Positions 1-9,419 of a stretch of DNA of 64,000 bases are shown here, piece by piece. The stretch is from Cyanobacteria bacterium CYA (lineage in GTDB: Bacteria > Planctomycetota > Phycisphaerae > Phycisphaerales > UBA1924): positions 62,001-126,000 of the forward strand of contig RHKP01000003.1 of NCBI GenBank assembly GCA_008363215.1, read 5' to 3'. Every line of letters begins with the position of its first letter. Position 1 is the first letter of the stretch. A program made the translations under genes and the position numbers. The notes under the pieces are model-generated. The model was not told the origin of the DNA and did no database searches. It saw nothing but the letters and a program-made list of their open reading frames with translations.

Positions 1-1
1 C

Positions 2-286
2 GGCAACAATTCGCCGACGGTCAACGAAGATGGTGATCTGTTCTTCGTCGGCGGAAGCCCCTCGGTCACCGGCGGCGATCCCGGCAAGTTGTACAAGTAC
101 GAGACGGCCGACGACTCGTGCCGTGCGGATACCGTCAGCGACGGCGTGCTCAACTTCTTCGACGTGCAGACCTTCCTGGCCTGGTTCAGCGCCCAGGACG
201 ACCGGGCTGACTTTGTCGACGACGACGTCTTCAACTTCTTCGACGTGCAGACCTTCTTGGCCGAGTTCTCGGCCGGCTGCCCGTAA
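2..286 (+). CDS. C-terminal part of a GC-type dockerin protein (5' end outside window)
   Basis: The reading frame is open from the first bases of the window to the TAA at 284-286, so this is the last 94 codons of a longer gene. The final 55 residues form two acidic repeats, each with the core NFFDVQTFL, followed by the C-terminal residues S-A-G-C-P. Single Cys residues occur before the first repeat (DDSCRAD) and at the penultimate position. This is the planctomycete GC-type dockerin module, also seen at 1949-4738, 57788-58666 and 59811-61958. The residues before it (GGDPGKLYKY) do not identify the main domain. The protein is probably exported; that is inferred from the family. Confidence 0.8.
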   Translation, partial: GNNSPTVNEDGDLFFVGGSPSVTGGDPGKLYKYETADDSCRADTVSDGVLNFFDVQTFLAWFSAQDDRADFVDDDVFNFFDVQTFLAEFSAGCP

Positions 287-310
287 TCGCGCCGACTTCG
301 CCTGACATCC

Positions 311-380
311 CCCGCCTGAACAGGGCGGGCGTCGGGCAGCAATCGTCACCCCGGGCGGGGCTCACCTGCCCCGCCCCGGG
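311..380. terminator. Two hairpins downstream of the partial dockerin gene
   Basis: CCCGCC (311-316) pairs with GGCGGG (324-329). Downstream, a 12-bp GC stem with a one-base bulge is formed by 350-361 and 368-380 around a six-base loop. Neither is followed by a T-tract, so intrinsic termination is only suggested. The location just after a stop codon supports an end-of-transcript role. The rest of 287-576 shows no convincing gene. Confidence 0.4.
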
Positions 381-576
381 ATTCTGGATCGGACGCCCGG
401 TTTCGGCCGAATCTTCTTACCGGGCCAGATATCATGGATGAACATGGCCCGCGCGCGGGGAGTCGCGCTCCGCGCCGCGCATCAGGGCCACATATCACGC
501 GGAGCGCGTGCATTCCGGGGCGTTTCGGGCGATTCCGCCCGAGCGTCCGCATCGCCGACAGGCGAGGGGACCAGTC

Positions 577-1587
577 ATGACGACGGTTCGAGCCACCCGA
601 GCATTCACTCTCATCGAACTCCTTGTGGTCATCGCCATCATCGCCCTGCTGATCGGCATCCTCCTGCCGGCCCTCAGTTCGGCCCGTGAGGCCGCCCGCG
701 GCGTCACCTGCCTGGCCGCCATGGACCAGACGTCCAAACTCACCTTCTCCTTCATGGCCGACCACCAGGGACAGGCCCCCGTCGCCGGGCAGATGTGGTC
801 GCTCACCGAGGCCACGGCGGCCCTGGAAATCGAGGCTCCTGATTCCAACCCCCTCGGCCAGCGGACCGAGCGCGTCCTGAACATGATGCCTCAGTGGCTC
901 AGCGAACGCCTCAACCGGCACTATGCCATGCCGTTCTACCTTTCCATCGCGGAATACAGCGGACTCCAGTGGGACACCCAGACGCGTGAAGGCATGATGA
1001 TCGCGGCCGGAACCTCCAGCACCAGCCCGCTCAACACGGCTTTTACCGATTACTTCCGGTGTCCGTCGGACCGCACCTTCGAGGCCGGCAACATGACCTA
1101 CGCCGGCGCAACCCTCGTCTGGGGCAGCAACACCTCCAGTTGGGGCACCGCCCGCAGCCAGGTTCCCGAGATGATCTCCTACGGTTTCAGCGAGTATCTG
1201 CTGGGCCAGGTCGGGCAGGGCGCGGGCGGGATCAACTCCCCGCTGCTCGGCAAACTCGACCGCTGCGTGTTCCCGACCGAGACGATGCTCTTCCTGGATT
1301 CCGAGCCGCGCAACGCATGGAACGACCAGTTGTATACCGTCTGGCACGATCCGGCGGAGGCCGTCTTCAAACTCTCTGAGTACTACGACGAGGACCGTGG
1401 CATGCGATCGGTCGGCTCGAACCAGTTTGATTTCGACCGGCACAATGGGACGATGAACGTCGGTCACGGCGACGGTCACGTCACCACGGTGCCCAACAAC
1501 GAGTCCGGTTGGGACGAAGTCATTGTCTTCCGTCGCAACAAGGGCGGCGCGGATGGCTACGCGTCCGGCGACGATACCCCGAACTGA
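577..1587 (+). CDS. Prepilin-like protein with type IV N-methylation helix and H-x9-DG motif
   Basis: A 336-residue protein. The N-terminus [18 protein letters not shown] is a class III (type IV pilin-like) leader: a short basic stretch, then F-T-L-I-E with the conserved Glu5, then a hydrophobic helix. A prepilin peptidase would cleave just before the Phe. Near the C-terminus, [14 protein letters not shown] fits the H-x9-DG motif typical of planctomycete DUF1559-type pseudopilins. Longer in-frame starts exist upstream, but the ATG at 577 has a GAGGGGA ribosome-binding site and places the leader correctly. Such proteins are very numerous in planctomycetes; their assembly and function are unknown. 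The neighbours are two surface-type dockerin proteins. Confidence 0.85.
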   Translation: MTTVRATRAFTLIELLVVIAIIALLIGILLPALSSAREAARGVTCLAAMDQTSKLTFSFMADHQGQAPVAGQMWSLTEATAALEIEAPDSNPLGQRTERVLNMMPQWLSERLNRHYAMPFYLSIAEYSGLQWDTQTREGMMIAAGTSSTSPLNTAFTDYFRCPSDRTFEAGNMTYAGATLVWGSNTSSWGTARSQVPEMISYGFSEYLLGQVGQGAGGINSPLLGKLDRCVFPTETMLFLDSEPRNAWNDQLYTVWHDPAEAVFKLSEYYDEDRGMRSVGSNQFDFDRHNGTMNVGHGDGHVTTVPNNESGWDEVIVFRRNKGGADGYASGDDTPN

Positions 1588-1610
1588 CCCGGCCGGGTGG
1601 TACCGACCTT

Positions 1611-1693
1611 GTGCCACCGAGTTCGGCTTTGCAAACTCGGTGCAACGGCCCACTCACTTGGCACCGACTTCGGAAGACCGAAGTCGGTGGCAC
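1611..1693. repeat. 83-bp palindromic repeat, copy 1
   Basis: The element begins GTGCCACCGA and ends with its exact reverse complement TCGGTGGCAC. Inside are two hairpins: CACCGAGTT (1615-1623) with AACTCGGTG (1634-1642), and a perfect 12-bp stem, 1662-1673 with 1678-1689, around an AAGA tetraloop. A second copy of equal length lies 129 bp downstream. The form resembles a REP/BIME or MITE-like element. No coding function is proposed. Confidence 0.85.
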
Positions 1694-1739
1694 ATCACCT
1701 GAGAACCAAGCAGGCCGGTAGGCGAGGGGTACCCACTTT

Positions 1740-1822
1740 GTGCCACCGAGTTCGGCTTTGCAAACTCGGTGAAACGCCCCGCTCACTTCGCACCGATTTC
1801 GGTAGACCGAAGTCGGTGGCAC
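1740..1822. repeat. 83-bp palindromic repeat, copy 2
   Basis: Same length, orientation and ends as the copy at 1611-1693, with roughly eight substitutions. The second hairpin keeps its stem (CACCGATTTCGG with CCGAAGTCGGTG), where one substitution yields a G-T pair. Short flanking sequence (GTACC...TTTGTGCC) is also shared. Together the two copies fill most of the 361-bp gap between the prepilin-like gene and the next coding region; the rest, 1823-1948, shows only the ribosome-binding site AGGAGG at about 1938. Confidence 0.85.
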
Positions 1823-1948
1823 ATTCAATCTGTTTCCTTCCCCCACCGTCCCATACCGTGCGCACAAGCACGGATTTTGCATGAAAACCTTTCCGGCAAC
1901 GCACCCATTCTCACTAACATGCGAAAGGGAGCGAATCAGGAGGGCGTC

Positions 1949-4738
1949 ATGCTGCGTTCTGTTTTTGTCGGCCTTCTCGTCGCTGTTTCCACGTCCGCGC
2001 ACGCTGATTTCATCCTGATCCATGATCTCGAACAGCAGGGGCTTGCCACGGTCACCGCCTCGGCCTGGGACATCGGCAGCAAGGATGCCCTGTTCGACCG
2101 CGACTGGGACAACATCTATCGCTCAGCCTCGATCAACCCGGCGATCATCACCGTCGAGTTCGTCAACTCCCCCACCGTCGGCGCAATGCGCGGGTTGGTC
2201 GCAGCCAGCCCCACCGAGATCACCCTGGAGGCCGCCGACACCCTAGCCGACCTGAACAACCACACCGGCACCTACGTGCAGGTCGTCGACGCGCTGCGTT
2301 TCGAGGACAGCATCGTCGGCTGGGCGGAGTGGAACGACACGCCGATCACGCGCAAGTTCTGGCGTTTCAGTTGCGAGCGGCTGGAGCGCGACGACTACGT
2401 ACACATCCGTGAACTGGAACTCCAGACCCCCGAGCCGGTCGAAGAAGTGCTCATCAACGGGCAACTGGTCCGCATCAACGTCATGGAGGTGACGCCGGGG
2501 TACGCCGAGATTCCCATCGGGCAGACGCAGCAGTTTGAGGCTGAGGCCTCGCTCAGTTACGGGCCGACGCGCTACGACGTGACCGACATCGCCACGTGGA
2601 CGACCGATGCCTCGGGCATCGCAACGATCAACGCGAACGGGCTTGCGAGCGGCGTGGGGGTGGGCGAGACGGGCGTCAACGCCGACATCGGCGTGATACA
2701 TGCCCAGTCGATGCTGGGCGTGCGGGCCGTGCGCCCGATCGACCTCAACGTCGGGTTCATCCATCGCAGCCCGGAGTACGAGCGCTTCCACATTGATTTC
2801 AGCGGCGATCAGCACATCGCCGCGGGCTACGAGAACCAGAAGAAGTGGCCCGATCCGGGCGAACTGGTCACCTACACCGCGCACGTGTTCAACAAGGGTG
2901 ACCTGCCCGTCAGCGACGTGCCGTATGAGTGGCGCTTCGACGGCGCGATCGTCGATGCAGGCGTGATCCCGCTGATGAACCCGGGGCAGCGCATCCAACT
3001 AACCTACCAGCGTCCGTGGCCTGCCGACGTGGTGCAGACCGTCGACATCGATCCCGGGGCCGAAGTTTATCAGCCCGCCAAGTACCAGCGTGCGGTTGGC
3101 AACCACACGGTGCAGTGCACGCTCGACCCGGACGACGTGATCGCCGAGGGGAGCGAACTGAACAACACGGTCAACGACTACATCAACGGCATCCAGTACC
3201 ACTTCTACATGGAGCAGCACACCTACGACGAGTTCAGCCGCAAGACGAACTTCATCGAGACGTACTCGCCCGAGGACTGGGCGCAACTCCAGGTGCAGGC
3301 GCTGCAGCGCAAACTGTGGGTTTCGGGGGGGCGTCAGCGCTTCCGCCTGTCCAACCTCCAGGTCGTGCCCGACGGCACGCTTGACCCGGGCGGCACGCAC
3401 GAGCCGATCGGCAACGTGACGTGGACCACCGACGGCGTGTGGGGCTTTGACTGGCCGAGCGAGTATCTGGAGATCCACCGCAAGCGCGTGGACCAGGCGC
3501 TGGTGCACGAACTGGGGCATCAGGTCGGGCTGATCGACATCTATAACTACGACGTCGCAACGGCCAACATGCTCATCCGGTACAACGGTTCGCTGGTCGC
3601 GGGCACGGCGCTCATGCCGCTGGTCAGTCCGTGGAACGTGATGTACGGGAACGATCGTTACTGGTATGACAACGGCACCGCCCGCATCGACCGGTCGGGT
3701 CGCGGCGCCATGGCCAACACCGGCGCACGCTTTTTCAGCAAGGGCTCGGTCGCCGGCATGAACCGCAACCTCGGACTGCGCCGCGGGTTCTTCGGCGACT
3801 ACCTGGGCGCGATCCCGCAGGGCGAAATCAAGATCCGCCTGGTCGAATACCCCGGCACGCCCATCGCCGGCGCGCAACTCCGCGTCTTCCAGCGCGAACG
3901 CAACGGCACCGTGCCCGACAACCCCAAGTTCAGCGGCGTCACGAACGCCAGCGGCGAGTGGACCTTCCCTTCCACCACGCTGCCCGGCTGGTATGGGGGC
4001 ATCGCGGTCAACAACCCGTGGTCGAGCGTGTACAACGGCTGGACCTTCAACGCTCCCGAACCGGTGGGCCACAACGCGCCGCTGGTCGTGGAGGCGGTGT
4101 GGAACCCCGGCACGGGCACCATCGTCGAGTATCACTTCATCGAGTGCGATGAACTGAACGTCGCGTTCAGCGAGGGGAACACCGACGACTACACCTACAA
4201 CATCGTGACGCACGCGTCGCGCGCCGGGAACAGCCTGCCGGTGATGACCTTCACCACCGGCGAACAGGTGTGGATCGACGAGGGAGCGACGTTCCAGATG
4301 CGCGTGCTTGTCACCGACGCTGACGGCGACCCGGTCACGCTCTCCGCCACGCCGATGCCCAACTCAGACTTCAACCCGGCCACAGGGCGCTTTACGTATA
4401 CGCCCGACTCGCTGGACGTGACCGACGCGGGCGGGGCCTTCGAGGCCGGGCAGGTGCTGTTCATCGCCGATGACGGGAAGTTCCGCTCAGTGAAAGCGCT
4501 GACGATTCACGTGCGCGACGTCGATGGGTTTGCAATGCTGCGCAAGGTGGTGCCGGACGAGCCGGTGGGCTGCCCGGCCGACTTCAACGACGACGCGGTG
4601 GCCGACTTCTTCGACGTGCAGGCATTTCTCAACGCTTTCTCGGCGCACGATGCAACGGCCGATCTGAACGGCGACAACTCTTGGAACTTCTTTGACGTGC
4701 AGATGTTTCTGAACGTGTTCAGCGCCGGGTGCCAGTGA
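1949..4738 (+). CDS. Secreted metalloprotease-like protein with Ig-like, CARDB and GC-type dockerin modules
   Basis: A 929-residue protein. The ATG at 1949 follows AGGAGG by six bases and opens a signal peptide ending near S-A-H-A; the open frame starts earlier, but that part is the palindromic repeat. Order of parts: an N-terminal beta-rich region (about 20-165), a bacterial Ig-like region (about 180-260, with ATWTTDASGIATI), a CARDB-like region (about 290-420), then HELGHQVGLID at 520-530. The last matches HExxHxxGxxD, the zinc signature of snapalysin-type proteases, with Asp530 as the expected third ligand. A carboxypeptidase-regulatory-like segment (around 630-690) and a cadherin-like segment follow. 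The end is a GC-type dockerin (ADFNDDAV... A-G-C-Q). Catalytic activity is inferred from the motif only. Confidence 0.8.
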   Translation: MLRSVFVGLLVAVSTSAHADFILIHDLEQQGLATVTASAWDIGSKDALFDRDWDNIYRSASINPAIITVEFVNSPTVGAMRGLVAASPTEITLEAADTLADLNNHTGTYVQVVDALRFEDSIVGWAEWNDTPITRKFWRFSCERLERDDYVHIRELELQTPEPVEEVLINGQLVRINVMEVTPGYAEIPIGQTQQFEAEASLSYGPTRYDVTDIATWTTDASGIATINANGLASGVGVGETGVNADIGVIHAQSMLGVRAVRPIDLNVGFIHRSPEYERFHIDFSGDQHIAAGYENQKKWPDPGELVTYTAHVFNKGDLPVSDVPYEWRFDGAIVDAGVIPLMNPGQRIQLTYQRPWPADVVQTVDIDPGAEVYQPAKYQRAVGNHTVQCTLDPDDVIAEGSELNNTVNDYINGIQYHFYMEQHTYDEFSRKTNFIETYSPEDWAQLQVQALQRKLWVSGGRQRFRLSNLQVVPDGTLDPGGTHEPIGNVTWTTDGVWGFDWPSEYLEIHRKRVDQALVHELGHQVGLIDIYNYDVATANMLIRYNGSLVAGTALMPLVSPWNVMYGNDRYWYDNGTARIDRSGRGAMANTGARFFSKGSVAGMNRNLGLRRGFFGDYLGAIPQGEIKIRLVEYPGTPIAGAQLRVFQRERNGTVPDNPKFSGVTNASGEWTFPSTTLPGWYGGIAVNNPWSSVYNGWTFNAPEPVGHNAPLVVEAVWNPGTGTIVEYHFIECDELNVAFSEGNTDDYTYNIVTHASRAGNSLPVMTFTTGEQVWIDEGATFQMRVLVTDADGDPVTLSATPMPNSDFNPATGRFTYTPDSLDVTDAGGAFEAGQVLFIADDGKFRSVKALTIHVRDVDGFAMLRKVVPDEPVGCPADFNDDAVADFFDVQAFLNAFSAHDATADLNGDNSWNFFDVQMFLNVFSAGCQ

Positions 4739-4749
4739 GTCGGGCAGAG

Positions 4750-4791
4750 CCGGTTGCCAACCGGTCAAGGTCACCGGCTTCCAGACGGTGA
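4750..4791. repeat. Inverted repeats after the dockerin gene
   Basis: CCGGTTG (4750-4756) and CAACCGG (4758-4764) form a near-perfect palindrome. TCACCG (4771-4776) pairs with CGGTGA (4786-4791). The 17-mer at 4773-4789 matches the reverse complement of 58726-58742 at 16 of 17 positions, and both sites follow a dockerin gene and precede a convergent gene. No T-tract follows. Confidence 0.6.
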
Positions 4792-4793
4792 GT

Positions 4794-5714
4794 TCAACCC
4801 CCCACTGACCCGTACATGTCCGTGTACGGGTCTTCTTCTATGCCCGCACCTTCAAGCAGCAGCATCGCACCGATGGCCGCACCGGCCAGCACCGCAGTCG
4901 CGATTGCCGCGACCAACGTGGAGATCCAAGGCCTCTTGCTGCGCAGAAGTTTGCTGAGCGTCAGCCACGCCGCGACGGGCGCGGCCGCGGTCACGAGGAT
5001 GAGGGCCATCGGGTACGCCACGCCCAGCGCAGTCTGATAGAGCCAGGCTGCGGCGGGCACGCAGACGAGTACCGGCAGGGCCGCCGCCAGGGCGCCATCA
5101 CGCAGGTGCAGCCCCTTCCATCGTGCCGAAGCGGCCAGCACCAGCAGCGACGCCCCGATGGGCGAGACGGCGGCTGCGATCTGACGCTGCCCGAGCATGA
5201 ACAGCGCCACGGAGCCGGCCGCGACACACGCAATCCACAGACACGCCGCCAGCGTCGCCGGACGCCGACGCCCCAGCGGCTGCAACAATGCAAACAGCAG
5301 CGCCGTCACCAGCCCCGGCGCCAGCCTCCGATCCCACCCGTCTTGTTCGACGATCGGCCAGATGCAGAGAGTTGTGCCGCCCGCGAGCAGCAGCGCCACC
5401 AGCCCCGTACGCCAGGGCTTGTCGGGCAGGAGCAGCGCCGGGATCAGGCCGATCAACCCACCGACCAGGGACAGGTACGCCAGCGCCTGCCAGTCGTCGT
5501 GCAGGTTGAGCCGCAGCAGCCCCATCGCCTGCTCGCGCGGGAGCCAGACGAGAAAAGCGAAAGGCAACGGCAATGCAACCAGCGCGGTGGTGAAGACATG
5601 CCGGAGACTCGGCCTCTTTTCGATCCACTTCCGCCGCACTGCCAGCACCATCAGAAGCGCCGCGCCCAGCGGCAGCAGCACGGTGAGGTTGAGTTGGCGG
5701 ATGAACTCTTCCAT
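4794..5714 (-). CDS. Multi-pass membrane protein of unknown function
   Basis: A 306-residue, very hydrophobic protein with about eight or nine candidate transmembrane segments (for example LLPLGAALLMVLAV near the start and LVAAIATAVLAGAAIGAML near the end) and a short acidic C-terminal tail (EEDPYTDMYG). No family motif was recognised. It starts six bases after the yceI stop codon, so it is probably the third gene of an rrf2-yceI-membrane protein operon. That position, beside an Rrf2 regulator and opposite cbb3 oxidase, suggests a membrane or respiration-related role, but this is context only. Confidence 0.7.
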   Translation of the reverse strand: MEEFIRQLNLTVLLPLGAALLMVLAVRRKWIEKRPSLRHVFTTALVALPLPFAFLVWLPREQAMGLLRLNLHDDWQALAYLSLVGGLIGLIPALLLPDKPWRTGLVALLLAGGTTLCIWPIVEQDGWDRRLAPGLVTALLFALLQPLGRRRPATLAACLWIACVAAGSVALFMLGQRQIAAAVSPIGASLLVLAASARWKGLHLRDGALAAALPVLVCVPAAAWLYQTALGVAYPMALILVTAAAPVAAWLTLSKLLRSKRPWISTLVAAIATAVLAGAAIGAMLLLEGAGIEEDPYTDMYGSVGG

Positions 5715-5720
5715 CGGCGC

Positions 5721-6341
5721 TTACGCCGGGCGACCGGCCTCGATCGACACGGTGATCACCACCTCGTCGGCCAGCGTCTGGTTCTCGAAGTGGGTGGTCA
5801 TGCCGAACTCGCTGCGCTTGATCGTGAACGTGGTCTCAAAGCCGCAGCGGTGCCCGAACTTCTCGATCGTCCGCTCGTTGTACCCGGTCAGCGTGATCGA
5901 CAGCGGGCGCGTCACCCCGCGCAGCGTGAACTCGCCGTCGGCCTCGAAGGTCGACTCGTCGATGCGCCGGATCGCCGACGCCTTGAACCTCGCCTTGGGA
6001 TACTCGCGCGTGTTGAAGAAGTCGGGGCTGGCCAGAAACTTGTTCCGCGAGTCGTTCCCGCCCTCGACGTACTTGGTCTGAATCTCGATGTCGAGCACGG
6101 CGGCTTCGGGCACGTCGAGGAGCACGGTGCCCATCGGCGCGGTCACCATGCCGTAGAAGTTGGCCAGCCCGAAGTGCCGGATCTTGAACATGATCGAGGA
6201 GTGGGCTGGGTCAACCTGGTACGCGGCCTCGGGCTCCACGTTCGACCCCGACGCGGACCTTTCGGCGCGTCCCCAGCCGAGCATGAGCACCGAGACGAAC
6301 AGCAGACCGACCACGGCGATGAACCAGCGGTATACCGACAT
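5721..6341 (-). CDS. YceI family protein
   Basis: A 206-residue protein. After a short N-terminal membrane anchor or signal sequence (RWFIAVVGLLFVSVLML), the YceI lipocalin-like domain follows, with the family pattern YQVDPAHSSIMFKIRHFG, then the later DGEFTLRGVTRPLSI and IKRSEFGM. YceI proteins are periplasmic beta-barrels that bind isoprenoid-type lipids; the ligand here is unknown. The ATG at 6341 was chosen because GGGAGG lies seven bases upstream and because it opens the hydrophobic segment; a start 13 codons earlier is possible. The gene sits between the Rrf2 regulator (81 bp upstream) and the membrane protein (six bp downstream). Confidence 0.9.
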   Translation of the reverse strand: MSVYRWFIAVVGLLFVSVLMLGWGRAERSASGSNVEPEAAYQVDPAHSSIMFKIRHFGLANFYGMVTAPMGTVLLDVPEAAVLDIEIQTKYVEGGNDSRNKFLASPDFFNTREYPKARFKASAIRRIDESTFEADGEFTLRGVTRPLSITLTGYNERTIEKFGHRCGFETTFTIKRSEFGMTTHFENQTLADEVVITVSIEAGRPA

Positions 6342-6422
6342 GAGCCCTCCCGGCAATATGGATGCGACAATCACCCGCATCGTAGGGGAGCGCAGCGGGC
6401 TCTTCAGGCCCGGGCGGCGGGT

Positions 6423-6845
6423 TTACAGGACCGGGGCGCGCTGCTGGGCCTCGAAGGCCCCGATTTCGGCCACCGTTGTCGCCTTCAGGAAGGCAAGCAA
6501 CTTCCCGCGGTGCTCGCACCAGAACTCGTGGGCCGGGCAGGCGCGCCGATCCGAGCAGGCGGCGGTGCCGAGCATGCAGCGATCTTCGGTCACACAATCA
6601 CCCAGTGCCCGGCAGAGGTCGTAGAGCGAGATGGTGGTCGGCTCGCGGGCGAGGACCACCCCTCCGCCGACGCCCCGCTGGGTGATGACCAATCCTTGCT
6701 TAGCAAGGGTGTGGATGATCTTGGAGAGGTAGGGTGCGGGAATGACACAAGCGTCCGCAATTTCGCGGACGAGCACCGGCTTTCCCTCGGCCGCTGCCAC
6801 GTAGCCGAGGGCACTGGCGGCATATCCAACTGCTTGACTGAGCAT
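6423..6845 (-). CDS. Rrf2 family transcriptional regulator with Fe-S-type cysteines
   Basis: A 140-residue protein with the Rrf2 winged helix (PAPYLSKIIHTLAKQGLV, then TQRGVGGGVVLA) and a cysteine cluster at about residues 84, 90, 97, 103 and 110. In IscR, NsrR and RsrR, cysteines in this region hold an Fe-S cluster that senses cluster status, NO or redox. Which signal applies here cannot be read from sequence. It is transcribed away from the cbb3 operon, so it may control itself, yceI and possibly the oxidase genes. The start at 6845 is supported by the promoter: its -10 box at 6861-6866 would put the transcript start at about 6854, which excludes the GTG at 6858-6860. Confidence 0.9.
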   Translation of the reverse strand: MLSQAVGYAASALGYVAAAEGKPVLVREIADACVIPAPYLSKIIHTLAKQGLVITQRGVGGGVVLAREPTTISLYDLCRALGDCVTEDRCMLGTAACSDRRACPAHEFWCEHRGKLLAFLKATTVAEIGAFEAQQRAPVL

Positions 6846-6860
6846 TGTGCCTCGTCTCAC

Positions 6861-6889
6861 ACTATACGATTACAGGATCGAAAGGTCAA
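6861..6889 (-). promoter_or_regulatory. Sigma-70-type promoter of the rrf2 operon
   Basis: Reading the minus strand: TTGACC (6889-6884), 17 bases, TATAGT (6866-6861). This is a near-consensus housekeeping promoter. The expected transcript start lies only about nine bases before the rrf2 ATG, so the leader is extremely short. The preceding minus-strand bases ATACTTGACC resemble one half of an IscR-type site, but no clear second half is present. Confidence 0.7.
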
Positions 6890-7103
6890 GTATTGTGACG
6901 GAGGGAGTAGTCCAGATTGTGGAAACTGGCGTCATCGGGGCAAATCGGAGAAGATTTTGGGGCCCGGAGGCTTGATTCGGCCATATGGGGAGAGGATAGA
7001 TGATACGCTTGTCCTTTTGTCTGCGGCTCGATGTCACGGGGGCCGGGGTACCTACTGCCATTCCGGGGAGCGAGTCTGATCCGGTTCACGAGGAGAACTG
7101 CGA
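6890..7103 (+). promoter_or_regulatory. Upstream region of the cbb3 operon
   Basis: This region must hold the oxidase promoter. I see no consensus match: TTGATT (from 6973) with GATAGA 17 bases on is a weak sigma-70 candidate. No complete FNR-type inverted repeat (TTGAT-N4-ATCAA) was found. AGGAG at 7091-7095 is the ribosome-binding site of the first gene, eight bases before its ATG. Confidence 0.35.
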
Positions 7104-9419
7104 ATGAGGAAGGGTGAGGCCTCGGGGGGACGGTCCGCAGCGCTGAAGTCTGCTCATGCCGAGGAGCATGCCGCCGACAGCGGACCGCTTGAGCAGTTCG
7201 TCTACGACGACAAGATCGTGCGGATGTTCGCGTTCGCCACGGTCCTGTGGGGGGTCGTGGCGTTCCTCGTGGGGGTGCTGATCGCGCTGCAGTTGACATT
7301 TCCGGCATTGAATCTGGGGCTTCCCTACACCTCTTTCGGGCGTCTGCGTCCACTCCACACCAACGCGGCCATCTTCGCCTTTGCAGGCAATGCGATTTTC
7401 GCAGCCGTGTACTACTCGACCCAGCGCCTGTGCAAGGCGCGGATGTTCAGCGACGTGCTGAGCAAACTGCACTTCTGGGGCTGGCAGTTCATCATCGTGT
7501 GCGCGGTGTTGACGCTGCCCAGCGGGTTCACACAGGGCAAGGAATACGCCGAACTCGAGTGGCCGATCGACATTCTGATCGCGGTGGTCTGGGTCGGGTT
7601 CTTCGGTGTCAACTTCTTCGGCACGCTGGTCCGACGGCGTGAGAGGCACATGTACGTCGCGTTGTGGTTCTACATCGCGACGATCGTGACGGTGGCGATG
7701 CTGCACGTGTTCAACAGCCTGGTGATTCCGGTGGGGCTGCTGAAGAGTTATCCCGTGTACGCGGGCGTGCAGGACGCATTGATCCAGTGGTGGTACGGGC
7801 ACAACGCGGTGGCGTTCTTCCTGACCACGCCGTTCCTCGGGCTCATGTACTACTTCCTGCCCAAGGCCGCCGAGCGCCCGGTGTTCAGTTACCGGCTTTC
7901 GATCATCCATTTCTGGTCACTGGTGTTCATCTACATCTGGGCGGGCCCGCACCACCTGCACTACACGGCGTTGCCGAGTTGGGCGAGCACACTGGGCATG
8001 TTGTTCAGCGTGATGCTGTGGATGCCCTCGTGGGGCGGCATGATCAACGGGCTGCTGACGCTTCGCGGCGCGTGGCACAAGGTCACGCAGGACCCGGTGC
8101 TCAAGTTCTTCGTCGTCGGCGTCACGTTCTACGGGATGTCGACGTTCGAGGGCCCGATGCTGAGCATCAAACTGGTGAACTCGCTGAGCCACTACACCGA
8201 CTGGACCATCGCGCACGTCCACGCCGGCGCCCTGGGGTGGAACGGTTTCATCGCCTTCGGGATGATCTACTGGCTGCTGCCGCGCCTGTTCCAGACTGAA
8301 CTGTGGAGCAAGAAGTTGGCCAACGCGCACTTCTGGCTGGGCACGATCGGCATTCTGATGTACATCCTGGCGATCTACGCGGCGGGGATCACACAGGGGC
8401 TGATGTGGCGTGCCTTTGACGCGCATGGCAACCTGGCATTCCCCGACTTTGTCGAGACCGTCACGCAGTTGTTCCCGTTCTACCTGATTCGCGCCGGCGG
8501 CGGACTGCTGTTCCTCACGGGCGGGCTGTTGTGCATGCTCAACTTCGTGATGACCTGGAAGAACCGACCGGCGAAGTACGAAGAGCCGGTGCATTCGGCC
8601 CCGGCGCTGCGTCCGATTCCGGTGACGGCCGGCGAGTTCAGCGGCGAGTCATCGCGGCTGCACGCGAACACAAACCTGGGGCACAGGGGCGACAGGTTTC
8701 TCCAGGGAGCGTGGCACCGCCGGCTCGAGGGCAGGCCGATCAAGTTCATGGTCTGGGTGCTGATTGCCGTGGCAATCGGGGGCCTGGTCGAGGCGGTTCC
8801 GATGTTCCTGGTCCGCTCGAACGTGCCGACGATCGCATCGGTGACGCCCTACACCCCGCTGGAACTGGCCGGTCGGGACATCTACATCGCCGAGGGTTGC
8901 TACAACTGCCACTCGCAGATGATCCGACCGATCTTCTCGGAGGTGAAGCGCTACGGGGACTACTCGAAACCCGGCGAGTTTGTGTATGACCATCCGTTCC
9001 AATGGGGCAGCCGGCGCATCGGTCCGGACCTTGCGCGCGAGGGTGTGATCAACCCCAACTCGCTGTGGCACTACAACCACTTCAATGACCCGCGCGCGGT
9101 GAATCCCAGTTCGGTGATGCCCTCCTTCTCGTGGCTGCTGCACGACCGGATCAACTTTGCGCAGATCCAGACGCGGGTGCGTGCGATGGCGATGCTCGGG
9201 GTGCCGTACGGACGGATGGTTGAGGAGGGCGTGGCCCAGGCGGAGGCGGAGATTCAGGCGGCGAGCATCGCGCTGGAGATCGAGCAGGCGGGCGGGCCGC
9301 CGTTTACGGAAACCCGCGACAAGAAGGTGATCGCGCTGATCGCATACATGAAGCGTCTGGGGACGGACCTGACGAAGGAGCCGGCGGCCCCGGCGGAGGC
9401 GAGCGCCGATGCTCAGTGA
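7104..9419 (+). CDS. ccoNO: cbb3-type cytochrome c oxidase, fused subunits I and II
   Basis: A 771-residue protein joining two subunits that are separate in proteobacteria. Residues about 30-500 are CcoN: a 12-helix haem-copper oxidase core with conserved histidines (for example [40 protein letters not shown]). After a linker of about 50 residues, a new membrane anchor (about 550-575) leads into CcoO, a mono-haem cytochrome c domain with C599-x-x-C602-H603 ([11 protein letters not shown]). The complex reduces O2 at low oxygen and pumps protons. The start has AGGAG at 7091. The downstream genes ccoQ, P, G, H, I and S confirm the assignment. Confidence 0.96.
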   Translation: MRKGEASGGRSAALKSAHAEEHAADSGPLEQFVYDDKIVRMFAFATVLWGVVAFLVGVLIALQLTFPALNLGLPYTSFGRLRPLHTNAAIFAFAGNAIFAAVYYSTQRLCKARMFSDVLSKLHFWGWQFIIVCAVLTLPSGFTQGKEYAELEWPIDILIAVVWVGFFGVNFFGTLVRRRERHMYVALWFYIATIVTVAMLHVFNSLVIPVGLLKSYPVYAGVQDALIQWWYGHNAVAFFLTTPFLGLMYYFLPKAAERPVFSYRLSIIHFWSLVFIYIWAGPHHLHYTALPSWASTLGMLFSVMLWMPSWGGMINGLLTLRGAWHKVTQDPVLKFFVVGVTFYGMSTFEGPMLSIKLVNSLSHYTDWTIAHVHAGALGWNGFIAFGMIYWLLPRLFQTELWSKKLANAHFWLGTIGILMYILAIYAAGITQGLMWRAFDAHGNLAFPDFVETVTQLFPFYLIRAGGGLLFLTGGLLCMLNFVMTWKNRPAKYEEPVHSAPALRPIPVTAGEFSGESSRLHANTNLGHRGDRFLQGAWHRRLEGRPIKFMVWVLIAVAIGGLVEAVPMFLVRSNVPTIASVTPYTPLELAGRDIYIAEGCYNCHSQMIRPIFSEVKRYGDYSKPGEFVYDHPFQWGSRRIGPDLAREGVINPNSLWHYNHFNDPRAVNPSSVMPSFSWLLHDRINFAQIQTRVRAMAMLGVPYGRMVEEGVAQAEAEIQAASIALEIEQAGGPPFTETRDKKVIALIAYMKRLGTDLTKEPAAPAEASADAQ

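Noticed and set aside
1769..1948. 60-codon upstream extension of the large dockerin protein
   Set aside because: It would translate the palindromic repeat; the ATG at 1949 has an AGGAGG site and opens a signal peptide.
5106..7079. Very long plus-strand frame over yceI and rrf2
   Set aside because: Antisense to three genes with clear family motifs; the peptide is Arg/Gln/His-rich without any domain, as expected for shadows of high-GC coding sequence.
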